In this document: positions 37,639 through 46,625 of the stretch, one piece after another
Layout: the number at the start of each line of letters is the position of its first letter
How positions within the stretch are numbered: the stretch's first letter is position 1
Source: Hydrogenophaga sp.
Lineage (GTDB): Bacteria; Pseudomonadota; Gammaproteobacteria; Burkholderiales; Burkholderiaceae_C
DNA: 64,000 nucleotides
Assembly: GCA_030653975.1 (NCBI GenBank)
Contig: JAURYH010000028.1
Location: forward strand, 124,001 to 188,000
Reading direction: 5' to 3'
Position numbers and translations under genes: made by a program
The notes under the pieces: generated by a model
What the model saw: the letters and a program-made list of their open reading frames with translations, nothing else
What the model was told of the DNA's origin: nothing
The model's database searches: none

Positions 37639-38391
37639 TCAGGCCAGGCCGGTGGCGAGCCAGCGCGCCCAGTCGGCAGCGCCGTTGCGGTCGGCCTGCG
37701 CGGCAGCGGCATGCCAGTCGTAGGCGACGGCGATCTGCGCCACGCTCCAGCGGCCCTGTGGGTCGGATTCGCACAGGGCGTAGCGCGCGTGCGGGCTGCC
37801 GGTCTGGTGCACGTGAAAGGCGATGTGGTCGTCGTCGAACGCGGGCAGGCCCACGCTGCCGGGGTTCACGCACAGGGTGTGGGGCGCCTCGGGCAGTTGC
37901 AGCACCCGCGGCAGGTGGCTGTGGCCGCAGAGCAGCAGACCCGCACCCTGCCCCGCCGTGCCGGCCAGACGCAGCGCCACCTCGGCCGCGCTGGCCGCGC
38001 GCGAGCCCGCGGGCTCCACCGTTTCGAGCAGGTATTCGTGGTCGTTGTCGGGCCGGCCGTGGCAGACGAACACGCCGCCATCCAGCGCCAGCGTGGCGGG
38101 CAAGCCGGCCAGCCAGGCCCGCTGCGCGGCGCTGGTCTGCTGAAAGCCGTAGACGTCGCTCGCGCCGCCGGAGCCGCTGGCGCAGCGCAGCAGCTGGCGC
38201 TCGTGGTTGCCGGCGATGGTGGGCAGGTCCAGTGCCATCAAGCGTTCGGCCGTTTCGGCCGGCCAGAGCGGGCCGGACAGGATGTCGCCGCAGTTGACGA
38301 TCAGGTCCGCACCGCGGCGTGCCACGTCGGCCAGCACGGCGTTCAGCGCCGGCAGGTTGCCGTGGATGTCGGAAAGGGCGACGATGCGCAT
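37639..38391 (-). CDS. Metallophosphoesterase
   Basis: A 250-residue calcineurin-like phosphoesterase. The metal-site blocks are in order: SDIHGN (near 6-11), NCGDILSG, AGNHERQLL, VCHGRPD and CGHSHLP. The overall form resembles YfcE/diadenosine-tetraphosphatase-like proteins of unknown substrate. ATG 38391 directly precedes the conserved RIVALSDIHGN. Transcribed the same way as the acyl-CoA dehydrogenase but upstream of it by 35 bases, so probably co-transcribed. Confidence 0.85.
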   Translation of the reverse strand: MRIVALSDIHGNLPALNAVLADVARRGADLIVNCGDILSGPLWPAETAERLMALDLPTIAGNHERQLLRCASGSGGASDVYGFQQTSAAQRAWLAGLPATLALDGGVFVCHGRPDNDHEYLLETVEPAGSRAASAAEVALRLAGTAGQGAGLLLCGHSHLPRVLQLPEAPHTLCVNPGSVGLPAFDDDHIAFHVHQTGSPHARYALCESDPQGRWSVAQIAVAYDWHAAAAQADRNGAADWARWLATGLA

Positions 38392-38532
38392 CGGAGTGTT
38401 CTGAACGTGGTTCTGTCGCGGGCTTGACGGCAAGCCCGCATTTTCACAAAGCAGTTGCTTGGCAAAAGTCTATACTGATCCGGCCCATTCGGCCACCGGG
38501 TCGGCCCGGCGAAGCGAGACACAGGAGACAAC

Positions 38533-38616
38533 ATGCAAGCTCGATTTCACATGCGTTGTTTGCCCACGGCGGCAGCGCTGGTTAGTTCGGACCCTTTCTG
38601 CGGAGGCCGGCCATGA
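38533..38616 (+). CDS. Candidate 27-residue leader peptide before the thiolase gene
   Basis: ATG 38533 follows a strong ribosome binding site (AGGAG, five bases upstream) and opens a 27-codon frame rich in Cys, Arg and Pro, whose TGA overlaps the thiolase ATG (ATGA at 38613-38616). The TATACT at 38473-38478 could be the -10 of the promoter. The good initiation signal and exact coupling favour real translation; whether the peptide has a function is unknown. It is too short for similarity to help. Confidence 0.5.
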   Translation: MQARFHMRCLPTAAALVSSDPFCGGRP

Positions 38617-39818
38617 GCGAAGCCTTCGTTTACGACGCCATCCGCACCCCACGCGGCAAGGGCAAGAAAGACGGCAGCCTGTACGAGGTCAAGCCGGTCA
38701 ACCTGCTGGCCGGCCTGCTGCGCGAGCTGCAGCACCGCAACCACCTGGACACCTCGGCGGTGGACGACGTGGTGATGGGCGTGGTCTCGCCCATCGGTGA
38801 ACAAGGCTCGGTGCTGCCCAAGGTGGCCGCGCTCAAGGCCGGCTGGGACTGGCGCTGCGCGGGCGTGCAGCTCAACCGATTCTGCGCCTCGGGCCTGGAG
38901 GCGGTGAACATGGCCGCCATGAAGGTGAAGAGCGGCTGGGAAGACCTGGTGGTGGCCGGCGGCGTGGAGAGCATGAGCCGCGTGCCCATCGGCACCGATG
39001 GCGGCGCCTGGGCGCAGGACCCGGAGACCAACAGCGCCACGCTGTTCGTGCCGCAAGGCATCGGCGCCGACCTGATCGCCACGCTCGACGGCTTCACACG
39101 CGAAGACGTGGACGCCTTCGCGCTCGAATCGCAGAAGCGCGCCGCCGCTGCGCGCGCGGCCGGGCATTTCCAGCACTCGGTGGTGCCGGTGAAAGACGCT
39201 TTGGGCCAGATCATCCTGGCGGTGGACGAGTTCATCAAACCGCACACCTCGATGGCGGGTCTGGCCGGCCTGAAGCCCGCCTTCGAGCAACTCGGCGCCA
39301 TGGGCTTCGACGCGGTGGCGCTGCAGCGCTACCCGCAGGTGGAGCGCATCCACCACGTGCACCACGCGGGCAACTCGTCGGGCATCGTGGACGGAGCGGC
39401 CGCCCTGCTGATCGGCAGCGAGGCCGCCGGCAAGACCCACGGCTTCACGCCGCGCGCACGCATCGTGTCGGTCGCGCTCTCGGGCGCGGACCCGACCATC
39501 ATGCTCACCGGCCCCATGCCGGCGGCGCGCAAGGCGCTGGCCAAGGCCGGCCTCACCATCGAGCAGATCGACCTGTTCGAGGTGAACGAAGCCTTTGCCG
39601 CCGTGCCCATGCGCTTCATGCGCGAGATGGGTGTGCCGCACGAGAAGGTGAACGTGAACGGGGGCGCGATTGCGCTGGGCCATCCGCTCGGCGCCACCGG
39701 CGCGATGATCCTGAACACGCTGATCGACGAGCTGCACCGGACGAAAAAGCGCTACGGTCTCGCCACGCTGTGTGTCGGCGGCGGCATGGGCATCGCCACG
39801 ATCGTTGAACGCATCTGA
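38613..39818 (+). CDS. Acetyl-CoA C-acyltransferase (thiolase)
   Basis: A 401-residue thiolase. The acyl-accepting cysteine is in [12 protein letters not shown] (near 91), the histidine in [15 protein letters not shown] (near 356) and the second cysteine in TLCVGGGMG (near 386). It cleaves 3-ketoacyl-CoA with CoA. CGGAGG stands eight bases before the ATG. It lies 19 bases upstream of the FadB-like gene, giving a compact beta-oxidation unit of FadA/FadI plus FadB/FadJ type. Confidence 0.93.
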   Translation: MSEAFVYDAIRTPRGKGKKDGSLYEVKPVNLLAGLLRELQHRNHLDTSAVDDVVMGVVSPIGEQGSVLPKVAALKAGWDWRCAGVQLNRFCASGLEAVNMAAMKVKSGWEDLVVAGGVESMSRVPIGTDGGAWAQDPETNSATLFVPQGIGADLIATLDGFTREDVDAFALESQKRAAAARAAGHFQHSVVPVKDALGQIILAVDEFIKPHTSMAGLAGLKPAFEQLGAMGFDAVALQRYPQVERIHHVHHAGNSSGIVDGAAALLIGSEAAGKTHGFTPRARIVSVALSGADPTIMLTGPMPAARKALAKAGLTIEQIDLFEVNEAFAAVPMRFMREMGVPHEKVNVNGGAIALGHPLGATGAMILNTLIDELHRTKKRYGLATLCVGGGMGIATIVERI

Positions 39819-39837
39819 ACCGAGCGGGGACCCCAAC

Positions 39838-41997
39838 ATGATCACCAAAACCATCCGCTATCAACTCGCCGACGGCATCGCCACGATCACCTTCGACGAG
39901 CAGGGCTCGCCGGTCAACACCATGTGCCTGCAGTGGCAGGACGATCTGGACGCGGTGACGACCCAGGTGCTCAAGGACCGCGAGCAGATCAAAGGCATCG
40001 TGCTGGCCTCGGCCAAGAGCACCTTCTTCGCCGGCGCCGACCTCAAGGGCGTGATGCGCTCGACCGCTGCCGACGGCCACCGCGTGTTCACCGAAATCGA
40101 GCGCATCAAGCGTTGTTTCCGCAAGCTGGAAACGCTGGGCGTGCCGGTGGTGAGCTGCCTCAACGGTGCCGCGCTCGGTGGCGGCTGGGAGGTGGCGCTG
40201 GTGGGCCACCACCGCATTGCCGTCAACAACCCCAAGGTCCAGTTCGGTCTGCCCGAGATCACGCTGGGCCTGATCCCCGGCGGCGGTGGCATCACCAAGA
40301 TGACGCGGCTGCTGGGTCTCGTGGCCGCGCAGCCCTACATCCTGGAGAGCAAGCTGTTCGGCCCCGAGGAGGCGCTGAAGATCGGCGTGGTGCATGAACT
40401 CGTCGCCACACCGGAAGAGCTGATGCCCAAGGCACTGGCCTTCATCGAGGCCACACAGGGCAAGCCCGAGGCCTGCCAGCACCCGTGGGACCGCAAGGAC
40501 TACAAGATGCACGGCGGCACGCCGAGCCACCCCAAGATCGCCGCCATGCTGAGCGTGGCGCCCGCGGTGCTGAAGCAGAAGACGCGCGGCCTCTACCCCG
40601 CGCCCGAAGCCGCGCTGGCCGCGATGGTGGAAGGCGCCATGGTCGACTTCGACACCGCCATGCGCATCGAAAGCCGCTACCTCGCCGGACTCATGACCGG
40701 CCCGGTGGCGCGGAACATGATCAACACCTTCTTCTTCAACATGAATGCGATCAAGGGCGGCCAGTCGAGACCCAAAGACGTACCACGCTACAAGCCGCAG
40801 AAGGTCGGTCTGCTGGGCGCCGGCATGATGGGCTCGGGCATCGCCTACGCCCAGGCCAGCCGCGGCATTGCCACCGTGCTGAAGGACGTGAGCCTGGAAG
40901 CGGCCAACAAGGGCAAGGCCAACAGCCTGAAGGTGACACAGCCGCGCGTGGACAAGGGCCGCATGAGCGCCGCCGACCAGCAGGCGCTGCTGGCGCGCAT
41001 CACGCCCACCGCGAGCACGGCCGACCTGCAGGGTTGCGACCTGATCATTGAGGCCGTGTTCGAGCACCGCGAGCTCAAGGCCGCGGTCACGCACGAGTCC
41101 GAACCCCTGCTGGCCGAGGGTGGCTTCTTCGCCAGCAACACCTCCACCCTGCCGATCACCAGCCTGGCCAAGGCCAGCGCGCGGCCGCAGAAGTTCGTCG
41201 GCATCCACTTCTTCAGCCCGGTGGACAAGATGAAACTGGTGGAGATCATCCGCGGCAAAGAGACCGACGACGAGACCATCGCCCGCGCCTACGACTACGT
41301 GCAGGCGCTGGGCAAGTTGCCCATCGTGGTGAACGACGCGCGTGGCTTCTACACCAGCCGCACCTTTGGCACCTTCGTGATGGAGGGTGCGGCCATGCTG
41401 GGCGAAGGCATCCCGGCGCCGGTGATCGAAAACGCCGCCATGCAGGCCGGCATGCCCGTGGGGCCGCTGGCCGTGCTGGACGAGACAGCGCTCTCGCTCT
41501 CGGTGCACGTGCTGGAGCAGACCCGTGCCGATTGCGCCGAAGAAGGCCGCCATTACGACACCACACCGGGTGAGCACCTGGTCGAACAGATGGTCAAGCA
41601 GCACCACCGCGGCGGCCGCGCGGCCGGTGGCGGTTTCTACGACTATCCCGTAGGGCAGAAAAAAACCCTCTGGCCCCAGCTCAAGACCCTGTTCGAAAAG
41701 CCCGAGGTCGTCTGGGACCTGCAGGACGTGAAGGACCGCCTGCTCTACCGCCAGGCGGTCGAGACGGCGCGCTGCCTGGCCGAAGGCGTGCTCACCAGCG
41801 TGCACGACGGCAACATCGGCTCCATCTTCGGCATCGGCTTCCCGGCCTGGACCGGTGGCGCGCTGCAGTTCATCTACGGCATGGGCATCGAGGCCTTCGA
41901 GAAACGCTGTGCCGAACTGGCGGCGAAGTTCGGCCCGGGTTTTGCGCTGAGCGACGCCACCAGAGCCGCGATCCGCCAGCACCAGCCCGTCTACTGA
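39838..41997 (+). CDS. fadB: Bifunctional enoyl-CoA hydratase/3-hydroxyacyl-CoA dehydrogenase
   Basis: A 719-residue multifunctional enzyme. The hydratase domain (1-200) carries both catalytic glutamates in GAALGGGWEVAL and FGLPEITLGLIPGGGG. The dehydrogenase NAD-binding motif GLLGAGMMGSGIAYAQA is near 323-339, and the His/Glu pair is in GIHFFSPVDKMKLVEIIRG (near 462). It hydrates enoyl-CoA and oxidises the 3-hydroxy product for the thiolase upstream. It could equally be named fadJ. ATG 39838 follows a GGGGA sequence. Confidence 0.92.
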   Translation: MITKTIRYQLADGIATITFDEQGSPVNTMCLQWQDDLDAVTTQVLKDREQIKGIVLASAKSTFFAGADLKGVMRSTAADGHRVFTEIERIKRCFRKLETLGVPVVSCLNGAALGGGWEVALVGHHRIAVNNPKVQFGLPEITLGLIPGGGGITKMTRLLGLVAAQPYILESKLFGPEEALKIGVVHELVATPEELMPKALAFIEATQGKPEACQHPWDRKDYKMHGGTPSHPKIAAMLSVAPAVLKQKTRGLYPAPEAALAAMVEGAMVDFDTAMRIESRYLAGLMTGPVARNMINTFFFNMNAIKGGQSRPKDVPRYKPQKVGLLGAGMMGSGIAYAQASRGIATVLKDVSLEAANKGKANSLKVTQPRVDKGRMSAADQQALLARITPTASTADLQGCDLIIEAVFEHRELKAAVTHESEPLLAEGGFFASNTSTLPITSLAKASARPQKFVGIHFFSPVDKMKLVEIIRGKETDDETIARAYDYVQALGKLPIVVNDARGFYTSRTFGTFVMEGAAMLGEGIPAPVIENAAMQAGMPVGPLAVLDETALSLSVHVLEQTRADCAEEGRHYDTTPGEHLVEQMVKQHHRGGRAAGGGFYDYPVGQKKTLWPQLKTLFEKPEVVWDLQDVKDRLLYRQAVETARCLAEGVLTSVHDGNIGSIFGIGFPAWTGGALQFIYGMGIEAFEKRCAELAAKFGPGFALSDATRAAIRQHQPVY

Positions 41998-42111
41998 GTT
42001 CCCTTCAGACGGGTGTCAAAGCGCTGCAAGCCAGCGCACTTACACTTTTTCACCTGCCGGCGGACGCCCTGCCCGCCGACTTTTTCACGACATCACCCAA
42101 CCGCTCTGCCC

Positions 42112-42855
42112 ATGAAACGACTCGAAGGAAAAATCAGCCTCATCACCGGCGCCGCACAAGGCATTGGCCTGGCCACCGCGCTCAAGTTTGCGCGCGAGGG
42201 TGCGACCGTCATCGTCTGCGACGTGAAGCAGGCCGCGGTGGACGATGCGGTACAACAGTGCCAGGCACTCGGCGCCCAGGCGGCCGGCTTCGTCATGGAC
42301 GTGACACAACGCGAGATGGTCGACGCCGTGGTGGGTCAGGTGCTGGCGCGTTTTGGCCGCATCGACGTGCTGGTGAACAACGCCGGCATCACGCAGGATG
42401 CTCGGTTGCAGAAGATGACGCTGGAGCAGTTCGACCGCGTGATCGACGTCAACCTGCGCGGCGTCTTCCACTGCGCGCAGGCCGTGGCCGACATCATGGT
42501 CGAACAGGGCGCCGGCGTGATCCTCAACGCCAGCTCGGTGGTGGGCATCTACGGCAACTTCGGCCAGACCAACTACGCGGCCACCAAGTTCGGCGTGATC
42601 GGCTTCACCAAGACCTGGAGCCGCGAACTCGGCCCCAAGGGCGTGCGCGTGAACGCCGTGGCACCGGGCTTCATCGCCACCCCCATCCTCAGCACCATCC
42701 CCGAGAAGGTGATCCAGGAAATGGAGCACCGCGTGCCACTGCGCCGCCTGGGCCAGCCGGAGGAAATCGCCAACGTCTACGCCTTCCTGGCGAGCGACGA
42801 AGCGAGCTACATCAACGGCGCGGTGATCGAGGTCTCGGGTGGGATGAGTGTTTGA
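42112..42855 (+). CDS. 3-oxoacyl-ACP reductase FabG-like SDR
   Basis: A 247-residue short-chain dehydrogenase. The cofactor motif TGAAQGIG (near 12-19), NNAG (near 85), catalytic Ser in NASSVVG, and YAATK (near 150-154) are all present, with the C terminus ending EVSGGMSV as in FabG proteins. It likely reduces a 3-ketoacyl thioester with NAD(P)H. It lies downstream of the beta-oxidation pair by 114 bases and could work on 3-hydroxyacyl-CoA or ACP. ATG 42112 is the family-like start. A structured repeat begins right after its stop. Confidence 0.88.
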   Translation: MKRLEGKISLITGAAQGIGLATALKFAREGATVIVCDVKQAAVDDAVQQCQALGAQAAGFVMDVTQREMVDAVVGQVLARFGRIDVLVNNAGITQDARLQKMTLEQFDRVIDVNLRGVFHCAQAVADIMVEQGAGVILNASSVVGIYGNFGQTNYAATKFGVIGFTKTWSRELGPKGVRVNAVAPGFIATPILSTIPEKVIQEMEHRVPLRRLGQPEEIANVYAFLASDEASYINGAVIEVSGGMSV

Positions 42856-42950
42856 CCCCCTGCGCCGCTGCGCGGCTTCCCCCTCTCTCGCCTTTGGCGG
42901 GAGGGGGACGGCACCAGAGGCCCGGCGAAGCCGGTTCCTCGGTGCCCCTG
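42856..42950 (+). repeat. Structured intergenic repeat, copy D (best preserved)
   Basis: Starts immediately after the SDR stop. Three hairpins in a row: GCCGC-TGC-GCGGC; CCCCCTC/GAGGGGG enclosing CGCC-TTT-GGCG; and 42910-42946, GGCACC/GGTGCC with GAGG/CCTC and CCGGC-GAA-GCCGG. Its order of elements matches copies A-C. About 40 bases separate it from the GNAT start. Confidence 0.82.
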
Positions 42951-42990
42951 AATTGGCGCTGCTTCACGCGGTCTACTGCGGATTGTTGAA

Positions 42991-43488
42991 ATGAGTACCC
43001 CTTTGCCTCCCGGTGTGACCCTGCGCGACCCGCGCCCGGGCGACATGGGCTGGGTGATCCAGCAGCATGGCGAGCTCTACTGGCGCGAATACGGCTGGAA
43101 CGCCGAGTTCGAGACGCTGGTGGCCGGCATCGTGGCCGGCATGATGAAACGCCACGATCCGGCCTGGGAGAGCGGCTGGATCGCCGAGCTCGACGGCGAA
43201 CGCGTGGGTTCGGCCTTCGTAATGCGCAAGAGCAAGACCGTGGCCCAGCTGCGCCTGCTGATCCTCACGCCCGCGGCGCGTGGCCTCGGCCTGGGCGGGC
43301 GGTTGACCGACGAATGCATCGCCTTCGCGCGCGCCAAGGGTTACCGCAAGATGGTGCTCTGGACCAACCGCAACCTCGAGGCCGCGCGCGCCATCTACAC
43401 CAGGCGCGGCTTCACCCTCGTGGGCAGCGAAGCGCACCACAGCTACGGGCGCGACCTGGTGGGTGAACACTGGGAACTCGCCCTGTGA
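42991..43488 (+). CDS. GNAT-family N-acetyltransferase
   Basis: A 165-residue acetyltransferase. The acetyl-CoA loop is LRLLILTPAARGLGLGGRLTDECI (near 88-111, Q/RxxGxG/A type), followed by NLEAARAIYTRRGFTLVG, the classical C-terminal GNAT segment. Residue composition resembles the acetyltransferase part of MarR-GNAT fusions, but there is no MarR domain here. Substrate unknown. Confidence 0.82.
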   Translation: MSTPLPPGVTLRDPRPGDMGWVIQQHGELYWREYGWNAEFETLVAGIVAGMMKRHDPAWESGWIAELDGERVGSAFVMRKSKTVAQLRLLILTPAARGLGLGGRLTDECIAFARAKGYRKMVLWTNRNLEAARAIYTRRGFTLVGSEAHHSYGRDLVGEHWELAL

Positions 43489-43588
43489 AGCGGGCCATGG
43501 GCATCCCGGCGCTGAGCCTCGCGCGGCTGGCGCAGCGCACATAGGTGGGCGGCCCGTGGGGCCAAGCCCGGCGTCCGATAATCGGGCC

Positions 43589-44206
43589 ATGCCCGACCGC
43601 GCCAACCTGCTCACCCCGGCCCACGAAGCCGCCCCCCGACAGCCCCGCTCCAAGACCGACCTTTTCCTGTCCTTCACCTGGCTGGCCCTGCAGGGTTTTG
43701 GTGGCGTGCTGGCGGTGGTGCAGCGCGAGCTGGTGGAAAAGAAACAATGGATGACGCGCGATCAGTTCGTGGAGGACTGGGCCGTGGCGCAGATCATGCC
43801 GGGGCCCAATGTGGTCAACCTCTCGATGATGATCGGCGGACGCTACTTCGGCCTGCCCGGCGCACTGGCCGCGCTCGCGGGCATGCTGGCCGCGCCGCTG
43901 GTGATCGTGCTGCTGCTGGCGGCGCTGTATGGCAGCGTGGCTGACAGCGCCACCGCACAGGCTGCGCTGCGCGGCATGGGCGCGGTGGCCGCCGGGCTCA
44001 TCACCGCCACCGGCATCAAGCTGATCGCTGCGCTCGGCAGGAACGCCATGGGCCTGGGCGTGTGCATCGGCCTGGCGGTGCTCACCTTCGTGGCGATCGC
44101 CCTCCTGCGCTGGCCGCTGGCCTGGGTGCTGCTGGGCCTGGGCGGTGCGGCCTGCCTGTGGGCCTACCGTGTGTTGGGTCAGCGCGAGACAGGAGCGGCG
44201 AAATGA
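43589..44206 (+). CDS. Chromate transporter, first half (short-chain CHR)
   Basis: A 205-residue membrane protein with one CHR domain: FLSFTWLALQGFGGVLAVVQRELVEKKQWM near residues 26-55 and QIMPGPNVVNLSMMIGGRYFG near 71-91. Short-chain CHR proteins come as coupled pairs, each holding half of the long ChrA protein, and export chromate (uptake of sulfate-like anions is not excluded). It overlaps the second half by four bases. The ATG follows a typical short leader with no separate promoter seen. Confidence 0.88.
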   Translation: MPDRANLLTPAHEAAPRQPRSKTDLFLSFTWLALQGFGGVLAVVQRELVEKKQWMTRDQFVEDWAVAQIMPGPNVVNLSMMIGGRYFGLPGALAALAGMLAAPLVIVLLLAALYGSVADSATAQAALRGMGAVAAGLITATGIKLIAALGRNAMGLGVCIGLAVLTFVAIALLRWPLAWVLLGLGGAACLWAYRVLGQRETGAAK

Positions 44207-44799
44207 CCATGGCCCCCACGCTGGCGAACTGGACCGACGTGTTCCTGCATTTCGCCTCGCTCTCGCTGCTGGCGGTGGGCGGCGCCATCACCACCGCGCC
44301 CGACATGCACCGCTACCTGGTGGGTCAACAGGGCTGGCTGAGCGAGGCGCAGTTCACCTCGTCGATCGCGCTGTCGCAGGCCGCTCCCGGCCCGAACGTG
44401 CTGTTCGTCGCCCTGCTGGGCTGGAACCTGGGCCTCAACGCGGGGGGTGGTCCGTCGGCCGGCTGGCTGGCCTGGGCGCTCGCCCTGCTGGGCGTGCTGG
44501 TGACGCTGGTGGCGATCATGCTGCCCTCGTCCATCCTCACCTACACCGCCACGCAATGGGGCCACCGCAACCGCGAGCTGCGCGCGGTGCGTGCCTTCAA
44601 GGCCGGCATGGCCCCCATCGTGATTGCGCTGCTGATCGCCACCGGCTGGCTGCTCAGCGCGGCCCACGACCAGCCGGCGCGCGACTGGCCGCTGTGGCTG
44701 CTGACGGCGGGCGCCACCGTGCTGGTTTGGCGCACGAAGATCCACCTGCTGTGGCTGATCGGCGCCGGGGCGGTGCTCGGCGCGTTCGGTTGGGTCTGA
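44203..44799 (+). CDS. Chromate transporter, second half (short-chain CHR)
   Basis: A 198-residue CHR-domain protein: FLHFASLSLLAVGGAITTAPDMHRYLV near residues 11-37 and SQAAPGPNVLFVALLGWNLG near 59-78, again the PGPN signature. Membrane helices continue to the C terminus. AGGAG stands upstream of the overlapping ATG (ATGA). The two halves probably form one heteromeric exporter. A long palindromic element begins with the first base after the stop. Confidence 0.88.
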   Translation: MTMAPTLANWTDVFLHFASLSLLAVGGAITTAPDMHRYLVGQQGWLSEAQFTSSIALSQAAPGPNVLFVALLGWNLGLNAGGGPSAGWLAWALALLGVLVTLVAIMLPSSILTYTATQWGHRNRELRAVRAFKAGMAPIVIALLIATGWLLSAAHDQPARDWPLWLLTAGATVLVWRTKIHLLWLIGAGAVLGAFGWV

Positions 44800-44901
44800 T
44801 ACCGATTGCCTTCAAAGCGATAACTGCGTTGCTGAAGCCTTGTCGTGCTACAGCACTGTCTGCGGCTTCGCGCCTTGTTCTCACTTCGAATGCAAACGGT
44901 A
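44800..44901. repeat. 102-base imperfect palindrome
   Basis: Ends TACCGATTGC... and ...GCAAACGGTA are 21-base arms matching at about 17 positions when one is reverse complemented. Inside is a second nested hairpin: GAAGCC (44834-44839) with GGCTTC (44864-44869), and GTGCT (44845-44849) with AGCAC (44852-44856). No coding potential. The layout is that of a dispersed palindromic element or a miniature transposon-like unit; only one copy was noticed here. I recall similar sequences in related genomes but could not check. Confidence 0.7.
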
Positions 44902-44923
44902 TGCGGGGCCGAAGCCCGGCCGG

Positions 44924-46162
44924 TCACTTTTCCCGCTGCAGGCCAGCCAGGCCCTTGATGTCCAGCGCGGCCAGTGCGCCGCGAAGGCCGTCCATGTCCA
45001 CGTTGTCGCCCGTGAGTTCGACCATCACGCCGTTGGCCAGCATCAGCGACATCTCCGCGCGGCTCCCGTCCTTGCGGTATTCCTCCTTGAAAGAGACCCC
45101 GTCCTTCTGGTAGATGCGCTCGACCTCGTCCCGGGTCTCGCGGTTGACGGTGCTCTGGGCCCAGGCGCCCATGGCCATGGCGAGCGCGGGCACGGCACCG
45201 ATGTCCTGCACCTTGACCTCCACACGGCCATTCTCCCGGGTGTACTCCGCCGTGACGCTGGAAAAGCTCATGCCCATGGCACTGTCGGAGCGTGCCTCGA
45301 TCGCGGTGCGCTCCAGACCGGCCAGCTTGTCCGGCACATGGGTCTGCAGCAGATCGGGCGCGAAGGGCTTGCCACCCTGCCCGCCCATGACCGCGCCCAT
45401 CATGTCGCTCATGGCCTTGCCTGCGGCGGCGGAGTCACCCTTGGCCTGTGCCTCCTCCATGCGCTTGCTGGCTTCTTCCATCTTCTTGCCCGCGGCTTCC
45501 AGTTTGGCGGTGTCGAGGGTGATGTCGGTTCCAGGCAGCTTGATGCTCACCTGGTCGGAGGACGGCGCTGCGCCGCCCATCATCATGCCCGGACCGCCCC
45601 CCGTGAACAGCGCGCTGACCGCACCCACCACCAGGCTCGCCACGATGCCGCACACGATCAGCACCGCGGTGTAGCCCACCGCTTTCTCCTCGGGCGCCTT
45701 CATCATCACCGGGATGCCGGTGTAGATCAGGTAGATCGAATACAGCGCAGCCACCACCCCCAGCATGGACAAGGCCGGCAGCAGGTTGAAAATGCCGCCC
45801 ACCAGTCCGGCCGTGGAACCATAGGCCACCAGCTTGAAGGCGTTGAGCAGGTTCTTCTCACCCTTGAAGGTGGGCGCCAGCGCGTTGGCGATCAGCGCCA
45901 GCACATAGACCATCACCAGCGACAGCACGAAGCCCACCACCATGTTGGCCAGGCCACTGAGGATGGGCACCCGGAACGAGATGCCGAAGGCACCGGCACC
46001 GATCAGGCTGAGTCCGATGAAGGTGGCGATGGCCGGTATGGCGGCCAGTATGACGAGGTAGTTGGTGTAGATGGCCTTGACATCGGTGCTCTCCTGCTCG
46101 ATGACAGGCCAGGTTTCCCTGGGTTTGAGAAGAATGGCTTGTATGCGGTCAACGATCGACAT
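44924..46162 (-). CDS. Yip1-domain membrane protein
   Basis: A 412-residue protein. Residues 1-185 carry about five membrane helices of a Yip1 domain (ILLKPRETWPVIEQE at the start is typical of bacterial members). A glycine/methionine-rich linker (GGGPGMMMGGAAP) is followed by a charged helical stretch (KLEAAGKKMEEASKRMEEAQAKGD, likely coiled coil) and a soluble C-terminal domain to residue 412. Bacterial Yip1 proteins have no settled function. Its own start overlaps no neighbour. Confidence 0.8.
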   Translation of the reverse strand: MSIVDRIQAILLKPRETWPVIEQESTDVKAIYTNYLVILAAIPAIATFIGLSLIGAGAFGISFRVPILSGLANMVVGFVLSLVMVYVLALIANALAPTFKGEKNLLNAFKLVAYGSTAGLVGGIFNLLPALSMLGVVAALYSIYLIYTGIPVMMKAPEEKAVGYTAVLIVCGIVASLVVGAVSALFTGGGPGMMMGGAAPSSDQVSIKLPGTDITLDTAKLEAAGKKMEEASKRMEEAQAKGDSAAAGKAMSDMMGAVMGGQGGKPFAPDLLQTHVPDKLAGLERTAIEARSDSAMGMSFSSVTAEYTRENGRVEVKVQDIGAVPALAMAMGAWAQSTVNRETRDEVERIYQKDGVSFKEEYRKDGSRAEMSLMLANGVMVELTGDNVDMDGLRGALAALDIKGLAGLQREK

Positions 46163-46271
46163 GGTTCCCTCCTGTTGAAAAACCGGTCACGGCACACAGC
46201 CGTCTGTGTTCATGATCCCGCCACCCCGGGCTGTCGCCATGATCTGGCACAAGCCCGGGCAGGTTCAGAGT

Positions 46272-46625
46272 TCAGCGCGGGTTCTCGAAAAACACCGCGT
46301 TGGTGTAGTCGCTGATCTCGAAATACACCTTTTTTTCACCCGGATCCACCTGCATGTTGAGGTTCTCGTCCAGGATCCCGTAACCGTAGCGGTAGGCGCG
46401 GGGTTTTCCGTCGTCGGTGCCCAGCGCGGTGCTGATCTTGTCGATCTTGAGGAAGCGGCGCACCACCTTGTCGCCCGCGTACACCTCCAGCACGCCGTTG
46501 GTACCGGTCCAGTTCTGGATCTCACGGCTGAGCTTGTTCTGCTGCTCCTGCGTGCAGCCGGCGGCGAGCAGCGCGGCGGCGATCAAGGCGGCCGTCAGCA
46601 GGCGGTGGGTGGGCTTGTTGCGCAT
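46272..46625 (-). CDS. Putative lipoprotein
   Basis: A 117-residue protein with a lipobox ALLAAGC (cysteine near 24) after a basic, hydrophobic signal. The mature part begins with a Gln/Lys-rich helix TQEQQNKLSREIQNW and continues as a beta-rich domain of about 80 residues (LEVYAGDKVVRRFLKIDKI ... VYFEISDYTNAVF). It is expected on the periplasmic side of a membrane. Co-directional with the sirtuin upstream, with stop and start adjacent. Function unknown. Confidence 0.72.
   Translation of the reverse strand: MRNKPTHRLLTAALIAAALLAAGCTQEQQNKLSREIQNWTGTNGVLEVYAGDKVVRRFLKIDKISTALGTDDGKPRAYRYGYGILDENLNMQVDPGEKKVYFEISDYTNAVFFENPR

Noticed and set aside
38418-38439. GCGGGCTTG/CAAGCCCGC hairpin as a terminator
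   Set aside because: It lies between divergent start codons, so no transcript would end there; only four T residues follow. Kept as a possible regulatory structure in the leader-peptide finding.
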